64,000 nucleotides of DNA from the NCBI GenBank assembly GCA_948567375.1, contig OX419755.1:35221001-35285000 (forward strand). Direction: 5' to 3'. Positions 1-10,157 of this stretch are shown in pieces. The stretch's first letter is position 1. Every line of letters begins with the position of its first letter. The translations under genes were made by a program, and so were the position numbers. Under the pieces are notes generated by a model, which did no database searches, was not told the DNA's origin, and was given only the letters and a program-made list of their open reading frames with translations. The DNA is from Lunularia cruciata. Its lineage: Eukaryota > Streptophyta > Marchantiopsida > Lunulariales > Lunulariaceae.

Positions 1-320
1 GCTCCCTCCACTCAGAATTGTTACCAAAGTTTTGCCACACCATCTAGTTGGCTAGAAGCCAAGAGAATCTATTTTTGTTTATCTTGAAGATTGGTAGCTT
101 CAAAGAAACATTTGCAGTTGAACAAAAAATTCTCCACTCTGCCCGGAAGACTCTTCCTTTCAAACACCTTGGGTTTGGAAATCGGATTTGATCTTCTCCA
201 TCTTGAACTAGTGCTCTCTCTATGTGTTTTTTTTTGTTGTTGCACTTGTTCATCCAACAATCAAGTAAGATGCTCAATTTGTTATTGCATAGCAATGATA
301 ACATTTGATATTGCCGCCAT
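1..320 (-). pseudogene. C2 gag N-terminal fragment
   Basis: Reads from an ATG at 320 with MAAI at the start, then a glutamine-rich stretch (IEHLT) and, after a frameshift, a segment with LPGRVENF and FEATNLQDKQK. These match the gag start of C1 (39931 downwards). At least two in-frame stops and one frameshift break it. In gypsy elements this part forms the capsid. Only about the first 100 residues are inside the window, so nothing can be said about the zinc knuckle. Confidence 0.75.
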
Positions 321-591
321 GGCTACTACTCTATCCCACTACTCCTAATTTATCTTATTTATTAACACATAGATGTATCACGTCCACCATTCTCCGTAAG
401 TTACAACCAAAAGTATCAAGGGTTCCTCAAGGAAGGCGATCATATGTAGAAAATCATACCCAAAGCACGAGGTGATGAATTGTGTGAGCCAATATTTGGG
501 TAGTACTTGGATACAAAAATCCCAATGGTTTAGCGGAAGTGGATTTGGTGGTCCATAAATTCCATCCATCCCATTCCTATTCTGATACCAA

Positions 592-1052
592 TGTAAAAGA
601 CCGAGACCGAGGAGAGAAATATGAGAATGGAAGCTCATAATGGGACACTTGAATGAGAGAAAACTTTGAATGCCTAGCGTGAGCTTTGGCTCTTGTATTT
701 ATAAGGAGCATACAAAGCCCTTGAGAAACTTCTCAAGAAGCTTCCTTGAGCCGCTTTCTTGGAGTGAAAGCCAAGTTAATTGGGAAGCTTCTCAAGAAGC
801 TTCCTTCTAGAAGTTGTTTACTTGGCATGCAAGCTAGAAGCTAGCTGAGAAGCTTCCTTCTAGAAGCCACTTACTTGTGGTGCAAGCTAAGCTAGTTAGA
901 AGCTTCTAGAAGCTTCCTTCTAGAAATTACTTACTTAGTGTGCAAGCTAAGCTAGCCAAGAAGCTTCCGAAGAAGTTTCATAGATACTTCTAGAATATTT
1001 TAGGCTAATTTGTCTTATTTGCTATTTTGTCGCTAAACTCCATATTGTTACA
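592..1052 (-). repeat. 5' LTR of C2 (family C LTR)
   Basis: In + orientation it starts TGTAAAAGACC and ends ATTGTTACA, as in both LTRs of C1. On its left (577-591) the minus strand reads TTGGTATCAGAAT, an initiator-methionine tRNA type primer-binding site directly next to the LTR. The LTR is full of inverted AAGCTT-containing motifs such as GAAGCTTCTCAAGAAGCTTC. Length 461 bp against 424-425 bp in C1, the surplus coming from small indels. Confidence 0.85.
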
Positions 1053-1079
1053 ACTCTTAGATGTCCTAGTGCACGCATG

Positions 1080-1623
1080 TGTAATACCATTATCTAGATA
1101 TAGTATCTAGGTGGAAATTGGCTTGGTAATATCTTGATGGATGTTATATATGATGGTCTAAGTAGATCAGATATATATATCACCACAACAATAGTTCTAC
1201 TAATAGGGTAGAGGTCAAAAACACACTAAAAACCTCAAAGCTAATTTTGGAGACCTTAACATATGAATTAGGCCTTGAAATTTTCTCTCTCCTTTGATAG
1301 AAAAGGCATTATCTTCTCCCTATTTTTTTTCTTGTCAAGAGCTTTCCAATGGTACTTCATCCATGCAATTCTAAGCTTCATATAAGAAAACCCTAAAAGA
1401 TTCTTTCTAGTTAAACTTGTTTGACCAACCAAATAGGGCAAGGATCAACATGTCACCAATCCATGTATCTGATCCAAGAGTGGAGTTCCCTTTGAGTAGA
1501 TACTCTTTGCTATATAATAAAGACAAGGTGCTCCTTTGGGGCATTGGAGTATTGAGAGATAAAGCCTTGTGTTTCTCTTGTGTTTATTCTTTGGGAGGGT
1601 TCTCCTATCATCTGAACATTATA
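1080..1623 (+). repeat. Solo LTR, family B (B1)
   Basis: Starts TGTAATACC and ends near GAACATTATA. It matches three other copies (16754-24243 split, 41170-41754, 43964-44560 reversed). A TATATAATAAAGACAAGG box near 1513 is shared by the copies and may be the LTR promoter. It splits the A1 gag sequence (1053-1079 before, 1624 onward after). No internal element sequence is present, so it is a solo LTR. The target duplication is blurred. Confidence 0.75.
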
Positions 1624-2560
1624 ATGTGATAGGTGGTGATAGAGTGCATGGTGGACTAGATACTAGCAAGTCACTTGCTACTGCATAGATTGAGTCTAGC
1701 ATAATGTTGATAGTGGCTTAGTTGATTATGCACTCCCCTTTGTTCTCAACTAGTGACATGTTTACATTGGGAGTTGACCTAGCTCTAATGTTCTGGTTGG
1801 CTACCACACTTTGCAAGAGTAAAGATGGTGTGGTTCTTGCTTCTAGAGTAAAGGTGTTTGATGGTAAAGCCAACTTGGTTGAGGAGTAGGAGATCCATTT
1901 GGCTACTAGTGGCTTGTTGCAAGCACTAACATTTAGGTTGGAGGAATTACCAACTAGACCTACATTTGAGAGAGTTAGGTTCATACCTAGATCTGTCCTA
2001 TTGGACAACCAAAGTGGGATCTTTTTTTGGTGAGACCTTAGAGAAAGGTCTATATATCATATAGTGACTTACTAGACTTTGGTGCATAGCCCTTTATGTT
2101 GGAGAAGGCTACAATTCTTGGTCTTAGACCATGGAAGACTGATGTTAAGAGATGTCCATTTCAAATCCAAACATCTCACATGTGGGAATTTCATTTTCAA
2201 GATTCAGCCTAATCATCCTATTGATAGTTTTGTGGTGAGAGCTCAAGCCATTGCAATATTAGCAAAGTCAGATGATGTGCAAGCTGGTGGAGTGGTGTTA
2301 TACCTCATGGATTTTAACATTGACTATTGTGAAGAGATAACTTCCTATAGGCTAGGTTGGCAGTCAAGTGAGGGACGTGTTTGTCACCTATTGGTGCACT
2401 TTACTAGTGGCAATCCTGGCACACTACAATGAAGAACCATGGCATCAGTCTTAGCTTTTAGTGGTTTTGGTACTTGGCCTTGTGAGTTATTAGAGTGGAA
2501 CACCCATGCAAAAGATACCCCAATACTAGAGGAGATCACTTAGATTTGGAGTACAAGAAG
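1624..2560 (+). pseudogene. A1 gag tail and protease segment
   Basis: Corresponds to 12500-11560 (minus) in A2. Recognisable pieces are MFTLGVD near 1757, IHLATSGL near 1895, and the stretch around LDFGA near 2068, where A2 has the retropepsin motif LDSGA. The Ser-to-Phe change at the protease motif and several stops show it is inactive. Downstream of the protease, residues VVRAQAIA and SIDY/NIDY keep pace with A2, including SYRLGWQS. This linker leads directly into the methyltransferase segment. Frame changes occur near 1895 and 2030. Confidence 0.8.
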
Positions 2561-3667
2561 GGTTGTTCCATCTACCTTAGATATTCCACTATGGAGTTCT
2601 AATGAAGAGTTGTAGAATCATACACATAGGTTGGTATAGTAGGCTTGGAGTGGAGCCTTTATACCACTTATGGACTAGATTGAAGATGAGCCTTTGAAGT
2701 TTATTACCTTGTCATCTTTGGATATCTACACTTATTGTTTGGCAGTATCTACTAGAGGAAGTATGCCTATTGGAGTTGTTTGGTGAGATCAATGTTACAC
2801 TAATAGTACTACAAGCAAACATATGGGTTTAGAGGTACTTGTTTGTGGAAAGAGATGAGATTACTAGGTTAGTCTCTCTATTCATGTAGCACACTTCTCC
2901 TACTAGTAACTTGAGTTATTATTGATGTCACAAGTCAAGAGTTACAAAAAGACCATACTAGTAGACATGTCCTTGTTGGGAGTGTAGGATTTAGAGAGAC
3001 ATGGTCCTATTTATTTAATGATTTTTGGATGGCCATGTCAAGGACATACCCATGTTGGACAAGGTCAAGGTCTATAAGATCCTTTTTCAAGTGTGTTTAG
3101 GGAGATATTGCATATAATATGACATCTCTAGACTCATCAAGTTGTTTCTCCCACCTACACTTTGGAGAATGTCCCTTAGTTAGGTGATTCTTGCAAATAA
3201 GTGGTGGTAAGTACACATCAAGCCCATTCTTGGATGGGACCTATTGTGTTGGTAGATGCAGCTAGAGTTGGATTGTGGGCTCATCATCTTCATCTTTGGT
3301 GGACAAACCTCTTACCTAAGGAGATTCTACATCTTGCCTATGATTGTATTTAATGACCATCACATATGATTGTCAATGACATCTTGGATATTTGGTGCCA
3401 ATCTCAAACAATGCTAGTGGTTGATAGGTCATCTAGGGTAATGATGAACCTTGTTAGGTAGCCTAGAGCAAATTTATCTACAATCATGAGTTTTTTGAGC
3501 TCCCATGCTTTTGAAGAGAGATCTCTTGGACTTGTTTGGGACTCACAAATACAATAGTTGATGGAGCTCAATGCTTATGAGAAAGAGCAAGCAATGGCTT
3601 TTTGTACCAATATTACTACCATTTCAAAAATTTTAGAGGCATCTAGGCATTAGGTGTTAGGTCAAGG
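2561..3667 (+). pseudogene. A1 C5-cytosine DNA methyltransferase domain
   Basis: Motif I reads CLLELFGE near 2763. Motif IV reads GWPCQGHT with the catalytic cysteine codon at 3036-3038. Motif VI reads TLENVP near 3160. The late motif DAARVG followed by LWWTNLLP lies near 3250-3310. Motif X corresponds to the stretch ending near 3665 (VLGQ). The order and spacing fit a DNMT3/DRM-type catalytic domain, which transfers a methyl group from S-adenosylmethionine to C5 of cytosine. The catalytic PCQ triplet is intact here, unlike in A2, but stops before and after (for example after GQGL near 3061) make the frame non-functional. The family assignment is firm from motifs; activity is not expected from this copy. 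Confidence 0.85.
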
Positions 3668-5647
3668 TTGATGATTCATAAAGTACAAAATCATAGTAAT
3701 ATGTGAGTAAATTTTTTTCTCACAAAGATACATGTCAAGAATGGTTGAATATAAAGTAAAAGTAACACAATAGTTCATTTGTTCATGTCTTTAACCTCTT
3801 GGGTAGAAACAACACCTAGAAGAGAACAACAAAAATCAACTAGATGTCTTGCCATTGTGGAAATGTTTCTTGAATGAATCACAATGCTTCAACATTATTC
3901 CACTTAGACTTGCTTGTGATGATTCATTTGATATGAGGATGTCTAATATGTCACAAAATCACTCTTCAAAATTGCATTCCACCCTTCCACAAGGTACAAG
4001 TTCCAATAGGAGTACCTTTGCATCAATTTAAGGTTCATGTCTACAAAGTCTAAGTATTGATAACACTACAGTTCCATAGGCATTGCTTTGCAAGTGTTTC
4101 ACTCAAGATCAAACACACATAAGGAAATTCAAGTTTATAATCAACATCTGACTACACCTTCACTTGCATACACAATTCCTTGAACATTCATAAACAAAGA
4201 TATTCAACTAACACTTAAAATTAAGAAAGCAATGAGTATTGCAAAAGCACTTCACTTTATTTATCTTTTGCTTGTATTGAACACAAAACACCTTGGAGGT
4301 CTGTACTATAACACCCATTTGTGCATGTGTGTGGTATTGTGATGTTTAGCTAAGTATAACAAGTACTTGAGAGATATTATTTATACAGATAAAGGATAGT
4401 TCTACATTAGTCATGATTAGCTAAGGTTAGTCATAACTAAGATAATGGGGACCTTACTTTAGAGGAAGTGGAAAAGATGAGCACCACTATTTTGGATGCT
4501 TTTATAGTCCAAGGATAGCCTATGTGAATGAATCCTCGACTTAGTGGTTGGGTCAAGATAAGATCACATGCTTAGTGAAATATGCCCATGTAGATGGATA
4601 TTCCTTTATACTTTTTGACTTTACTTGAATTTTAGCCTAGTAACTTGAGTTACTTTGGTAAATAGTAACTTTAGTGCATAACTATTTCACAAGTATATAA
4701 ACAAGGGGTGAGTAGGTACTCATCATCTTTTCATTTGCGACTATCTCTCTCTCATTAAGTTCTCTAGTGAGCAATGTCTTGAGTCTTGGAGTATTAACCT
4801 TGGAGTAGTATGATGGAGTTGGGGTTCCTTGCCTTCTTAGTCCATGGTGCGCTACCATTATAGCCATCAAAGGTTCATCCTAAGTGAGAGGCAAGCCGGC
4901 TCACGATACTTAATAGTCAAATCACTTAAAAGTTACAAAAACTACCAAAACTACTTAACTATTATAATTACTTTCACCCATGTTGCAAATACAAATTAAC
5001 TATAAATTTACAAAACTTACAAAACTGCTACTTTGGGTCTGTAATTGCTATTGACTTGGATCAAATCCAACTCTATTGGTCTCATTTCACTAGCACCTAT
5101 TGTTTTTCTAACCAAACTCTCTTCAACTACTTTTAGTCAATATACTTCAGATTGGACACCTTCAACCCAATGTGAATTAGCTTCTAACCCAAAGTAGCCT
5201 CAATTTCAAACCCAAAGTAGTTTTCATCTACTTTAGAAACTTTACATGCTTGTAACTTTGGCTACAAATCTCCCAATTCTAAGATTTTGGTGATAACAAA
5301 AAGCCTTTAAAGAGAAACTTCCAAAAAAATATAGATTTTCACAATTTAGACATTTAAAGATAGGGGACAAGAAGTAACCAAGATTGTCACCAAGATATAG
5401 GCCTAGAAGTAATCCTCACCTACCAACTTCCATGTCAATGCAAAGATCCTTGGATTAGATCAAACTAGATCAGTTTATCATCCTTGGATCCAATTCTACA
5501 TCAATAAATCAGATTCCTTCTTCTACTTGTCCTTATTGGACTTATATAGACTTAGCCTACATACCAGCTCTTTTTCTAACTCTTCTGACTTCTAATAACT
5601 AATTTTACTCTCAATTCTACTAAAAAGGAAAAAATGTAGGTATCACA
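3668..5647. mobile_element. Unclassified ~2-kb insertion in A1
   Basis: A1 sequence stops at 3667 and resumes at 5648 exactly where A2 is continuous, so this stretch is an insert. It begins TGATGATTC (3669) and ends TATCACA, which could be LTR-type TG..CA ends, but a clear target duplication is not visible. A stretch near 4690 reads like a promoter (TATATAAACAAGG). A short stretch near 3797 (CCTCTTGGGTAGAAAC) resembles, in reverse, 28485 in element D. I see no coding sequence in it. A non-autonomous LTR element or a solo LTR is my best guess. Confidence 0.5.
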
Positions 5648-6562
5648 TTAGGCTATAGACCTAAAATATATTGAGTTGGATTATAAGCCTTGGATTGGTT
5701 AAATAGCATAGGATGCTCTTGATAGGCATTACCACTCAAAAACTTGTGAGCTTGAGGTTTGTGACTATTAAGACAATTTAGGCACATGTTAGAAGTGATG
5801 GACCAAGTGAGCATGGTATTCTTGTGATATAGCCAGTGACTACTAGTGAGAGTGGTCTATTTGAGGTAGATCTAAATGAGCATAGCCTACTTGGGTTACA
5901 CTCTTGGTCTACTTGGGATGTAGCTAGAGGACATGTGGAGCGTACAACTAGAGCAAAGGGAGTTTTTTTCTTTGACGTTGGGGACTCTAGCAATTGGAAG
6001 CATGACCCTAGTACTCCTAAGGCCCAAGTGTAATAGCTAGTGAATGCATCTTTACATCTTACATTAGTTACCAAGGATACTTGGGAGCTAAACATTGGAC
6101 CTAAGCTTACAAGAGGAGAAAGATGGAGAGTTTGGAGGTTTTTGAGGAGCTAAACAAGTTGTTTTGCCTTTAATAGGAAGGGTCTGGGTGGTATAAAGGA
6201 CTTGGTATTCAAATTGAGCTAACTAGTGATAGACTACGTTTACAACATCCATATGGATATAGTGACATGGAGAGAGCCTTGATTCAATGCCAGAGTATAG
6301 ACCTTTTTGAGGTTGGTTTGGTAGAGATTTCACATAGAGATGTAAAATCTCACATTTCACATGATTTCACATGTGAGGCTCCATGAATAAGGGCTCTATG
6401 ATTTCACATGGACACTATTGTAAGTACTCCTTGGCTTATAGAGAGTGCAAGCATTCCTTGGGTTGGAAATTTTTTATCATTGATATGTTAGAGGATTACA
6501 AAGGCCTTGAAAAAGCTGACCAAGTTTACATAGTGGTGGTGTTGGAGAAATGAGCAAAAGAG
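5648..6562 (+). pseudogene. A1 methyltransferase tail, linker and RT start
   Basis: The first part matches A2 10440-10160 (minus), with motifs LLGLHSWST and VARGHVE. It then continues into sequence missing from A2: a segment with GWYKGLG, YGYSDMERALIQ and LFEVGLVEIS, the usual gypsy region just before the RT fingers. Near 6300 the RT core is deleted and the sequence jumps to the RT/RNase H junction (AFLGLEIFYH near 6455, KALKKLTKFT near 6505). It is cut at 6562 by A2. This copy therefore shows what the A2 linker once looked like. Confidence 0.75.
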
Positions 6563-7226
6563 TGTCGTGCGTATATACATCGCTACACAACATACATCGC
6601 TGTCAACATCATACACTATAGAAGCACAACTCACACATAAGTCATACATAGACTCTAAAGTGCCACAATAATCAGATTGCTTAACACTCTCAACTCAACT
6701 CAACTCAGATCAGTACTTGATTTGTCACTCTATAAACTGCCAACAACTGGGCACTGATTATAGTCAAGCCACACCCACTCCAGCATAGAGAATCCAGGTG
6801 ATGCTTGCCGGCCTCTGTCTACCATAGCCAGGAACTCGAAGGCTCAACATCAAAGAAGTGAGCTCTCTGGAGCTCACTTCAAAACTATACTCCCTGGACT
6901 CGAGCTAGCACTGAAACCCTAACGGTCCCCCTAACGGCACACTCGACAATGTGAACGGTGCAAAGTGACGGTGGGCCCCACCGTGAAGTCAGTACCCCGA
7001 ACACAAAATCTAACCGTCGGAAAGTAGTCTGTGAGAAACTGCTAGAATAACTCTAACTACTATCACTATAAACTCCAGTGTCCAAGCATCTAGATGCGGA
7101 ACTACAAATGGCGTGATAGATGTCGTGCGTATATACATTACTACACAACATACATCGCTGTCAACATCATACACTATAGAAGCACAACTCACACATAAGT
7201 CATACATAGACTCTAAAGTGCCACAA
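6563..7226 (-). repeat. A2 3' LTR, core bracketed by 106-bp direct repeats
   Basis: The core (6669-7120) matches the right LTR (15726-16172). It is bracketed by two almost identical 106-bp copies of another sequence (6563-6668 and 7121-7226, two differences, both in a CG dinucleotide). On the minus strand each begins TTGTGGCACTTTAGAG and ends CGCACGACA. The same repeat-core-repeat order is found in the A1 3' LTR (30021-30700), so it is a property of the family. The right LTR lacks both flanking repeats. Where the true LTR boundary lies is therefore unresolved. Confidence 0.8.
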
Positions 7227-7240
7227 TCGCCCCCCTAGCT
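7227..7240 (-). other. A2 polypurine tract
   Basis: The minus strand reads AGCTAGGGGGGCGA directly before the 3' LTR start TTGTGGC. A purine-rich run at this place primes plus-strand DNA synthesis in LTR elements. The A1 copy has a decayed version just before 30021. Confidence 0.7.
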
Positions 7241-7394
7241 GGCGGTTAGGTCCCTCTAACTCCAGATAGCCATCTACTCTAAGTATATGGTATACCCTCT
7301 AATGGGCAAAGATCAGGAGGCCGGGTGCTATGGAGCCCCATCGTTAGTCGCTTGTCTGCAATCTATACCATATAAAGAATGAACTAGCTATAGG

Positions 7395-7769
7395 TCAAGT
7401 ACATCTAGGACATAACCACTGTCCATGAGGAACCACCGTGAGGGGAGGAGTCATACATGCCATATGCCATCCTCTTGAACAACTATCACACACTAACATA
7501 GTAGCAGCTCCACCAAAAGAGCCACATAACATACACCTCAAGCCTACACGTACAAGTGCCAAGCTTGGGTCCATAGTACCATCAATGTTTGGGAGGTGGC
7601 ATGGCGCACAATTGCGCACATGATCCTTCCAAACAACACCATCATGTCCTTCTAACACAAGGACTCCAGATGGCAAAACCTCACGCACTCTCAAGATAGT
7701 GTGGCCTATAGAAACATCAAGTGTCATCGGTGTTGTCTGCTGTAGATATACATAGTTGCATGGATGAAA
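7395..7769 (-). pseudogene. A2 integrase C-terminus with PHD finger
   Basis: The segment first carries an integrase C-terminal stretch (TILRVREVLPSGVLVLEG, then NCAPCHLPNID), then a PHD finger with complete zinc ligands. These are CMLC, eleven residues, CDSC, four residues, HMAC, fourteen residues, CPRC, the textbook C4-H-C3 spacing. A conserved tryptophan precedes the last cysteine pair (QWLCPRC). PHD fingers bind histone H3 tails, often methylated lysine 4. Here it probably steers integration to, or tethers the integrase at, marked chromatin. The frame ends soon after the last cysteines. One TGA just upstream (after RPSIR, near 7770) separates it from the rest of integrase. Confidence 0.9.
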
Positions 7770-8690
7770 TCAACGGATTGAGGGTCTATAACCTCCTCCT
7801 TGAATGGTAGCATAGCGTAAAGTATCTCTATGCTGAGCAATCGCCAAGTTCTCAAAGGCCATTGGCATCACTCGCCGAAAGATCTCTGCCCGTTGAGAAC
7901 ATGCGCTCATCCATACATCGGGGTCATCCAAGTCCAAAACTACAGTAGGATCTCGACAAATGGCTATAGGTAAATCTGGATCTCGTCCATAGAGTAGAAA
8001 GTATAGAGAGAAGGATGCTAAGGAGGCTTGCCGGCTGAACCGATAGCCCATGGCCAACCAAGGTAACAGGAGATCCCAATCTCCTAAGTGGCCTCTCTGC
8101 AAACCATACTTTTGCAATCCTCTCTTCACCGTCTGAACCACTCTCTCTGCTAAGCCATCTGCCTCAGGGTGATCTTAGGATGTAGTACGATGATCAATCA
8201 AAGCCTTGTCACACAAGACCTGAAACTCCCCCAAGAACTCTGTACCCTGATCAGTCAAAGCCTCAGCTGGTGCACCAAAATGACTAAGAACTCGATCCAG
8301 GAACGAGTAAGCTGTCCCTTCACTAGACTTGTCAGGAAGTGCCACCAACTCAATCCACTTGGAGAAGTGCTCCACCATCACCAAAACATACCAATGATGT
8401 CTCACAGTCAGCAGTAAAGGTCCGGCAAAGTCCAAACTCCAACGGTAACCCAATCCCATGATAGGTAATGGGTGTAATTGTGGCGTAGGAGCATTGAATG
8501 ATGCTCTAACTTAGTCACAAACCACACATCTGGCAACAAATTGTTGTACCTTGGTCTGCATACCACGCCACCAATAATGACTCTGGAGTAAGCTATATGT
8601 ACGCTTTACTCCAAAATGCCCTAGCTCCTCATGAGCATGACGGACCAACTGTGGTCTCTGTGATGGAAGTGGTACTACTCACACTCTACC
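7770..8690 (-). pseudogene. A2 integrase catalytic core
   Basis: Zinc-binding HHCC pieces are visible (HEELGHFG and CVVCD). In the core the catalytic triad is recognisable: the first Asp in SLDFAGPL, the second in LTDQGTEFLG, and the Glu in ADGLAERVVQ. The enzyme inserts the double-stranded cDNA into the host chromosome. Stops TAA/TAG/TGA break it near 8510, 8176 and 7770, each one transition away from Gln or Arg codons. A frameshift separates it from RNase H near 8740. It lies directly after RT/RNase H, the Ty3/gypsy order. Confidence 0.88.
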
Positions 8691-8715
8691 ATCCTCCCAT
8701 ACACGCAAAAGGTGT

Positions 8716-10121
8716 CTACACTCCAATCTGAACCGTCTGGCTTGCTGAAGAACACGGTCTCTCTCCTTGGCCCCAACTGTGCCACCCACAACACCCAGTG
8801 CAAAGATAATCCATCACTAAGACATCATCATGAATGTCTCGCTGAATTGTGCCAATATCTTCACTCTCTGGATCTGTGACCTCAATAACTCCTCCTGTAT
8901 GCACTGAGAGAGATACCACCAAAGTCTCTGCAAATATACACATAAAGGCCGATGCATGCCAACCTGGCACCATCTCCTCATCTGTCTCACCATGCCAACG
9001 TGCTCCGGTCTGATCCTGCTGGCTAGGACATGGGTTTCTACTCAACCCATCTGCATCACGGTTCACCACTCCAGATCTGTGAACAACCATGAAATCATAC
9101 TCCAGTAAAATCAGAGCCCATCGTGCAAGCTTCCCTGAAAGCTTATCGGACTCCATCAACCACTTCAGCGGCTGATGATCAATGATGAGAGTGAAGGGGT
9201 TACCAAATAAGTAACATCGGAAATGTGCTACTGCCCAAACTGCTGCCAAGCACTCTCCCTCATATGAACTATACTTTGCCTCCGCTGAATTGTTGGAGCG
9301 ACTAGCATAGGCCACCACAAACTCCTTCTCCTCATCATCATGCTGGGTGAGCACCGCTCCAAGCCCCAACATACTCCAATCAGTGTGAACCTGAAATGGT
9401 CGTCCCCTGATCGGTCTCCTCAAAATAGGAGCAGATATCAACCTCTCCTTGAGCTCTACAAAAGCTCTCTCTTGCTCATCTCCCCAACACCACTCTTGTG
9501 TAAGCTTGGTCAGCTTAGTCAAGGCCTTGGCAATGGCACTAAATCCTCTAACATAGCGGCAATAGAAGTTTGCCAACCCAAGGAATGCTCGCACTTTGCT
9601 CACATCCGTAGGCCGAGGAATACGTGCAATAGCCTCCACCTTGGTCTGCTGGACACCAAGTCCTCCGGGGTAGATAGTGTGACCCAAATACTCAACCTGC
9701 TCGTGGAAGAACCTACACTTCCCAGGATGTAATTTGAGTCCATGAGATCTCAACCTCTCAAACACCTCCAACAACTGTCTCTCATGCTCCTCCACAGTAG
9801 TGCTATAAACCAAAATGTCATCAATATAACACCGAGCAAAATCCAATCCAACTAGGACCCTATCCATGGCCCTCTAGAACTCAGCAGGAGTGTTCTTTAA
9901 CTCAAATGGTAAGAACCTCCATTGATATAACACATCCTTGCCATGAGGATCAATAGCCCAAAATGCTGTCTTGGACTTATCCTCCTCCCTGATCGGCAAC
10001 TGATGATATCCCGCTCAAAGATCCAAAGTACTGAAGATCTTTGCATGCCCAATCGCATCAAAAATCTCTTCCGGTGTAGGCATGGCATACCGATCAGCCC
10101 TGGTCTGTTGGTTGATAGAAC
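8716..10121 (-). pseudogene. A2 reverse transcriptase and RNase H
   Basis: From 10121 down the frame reads CGDYRSINQQTRADRYAMP, the start of the RT palm. It continues with the YIDDILVY active site near 9820 and then the RNase H region with VHTDWSMLGLGAVL, YSSYEGECLAAVWA and DGLSRNP near 9060. These are typical of Ty3/gypsy pol. The RT fingers upstream of CGDYR are missing (deletion at the palindrome 10122-10157). Two early stops (TGA after FSTLDL, TAG after TPAEF) sit near 10010 and 9870. The open stretch 9867-8716 is the longest uninterrupted coding run of the element. Confidence 0.92.
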
Positions 10122-10157
10122 GGTAATCTCCACACATCCGGATGTGTGGAGATTACC
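10122..10157. repeat. 36-bp perfect palindrome at an RT deletion junction
   Basis: GGTAATCTCCACACATCC is followed directly by its exact reverse complement, centre 10139/10140, no spacer. The minus-strand half nearest RT encodes the CGDYR start. The other half is an inverted copy of it placed where the RT fingers and upstream linker should be, as the A1 copy shows (5960-6300). It marks a deletion sealed by an inverted templated insertion. Confidence 0.9.

Larger units (their letters stand above)
1..1052 (-). mobile_element. C2: 5' end of a Ty3/gypsy element, cut by the window edge
   Basis: The stretch matches 39617-40627 of the complete element C1 in order and orientation: gag start, leader, primer-binding site and 5' LTR. 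The protease, RT and integrase parts would lie before position 1. It is more diverged than C1, with stops in gag. Just right of its LTR, about 25 bases of A1 gag sequence continue (1053-1079), so C2 is inserted in A1. The candidate target duplication (actct, 1053-1057) cannot be tested because the other end is outside the window. Confidence 0.85.
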
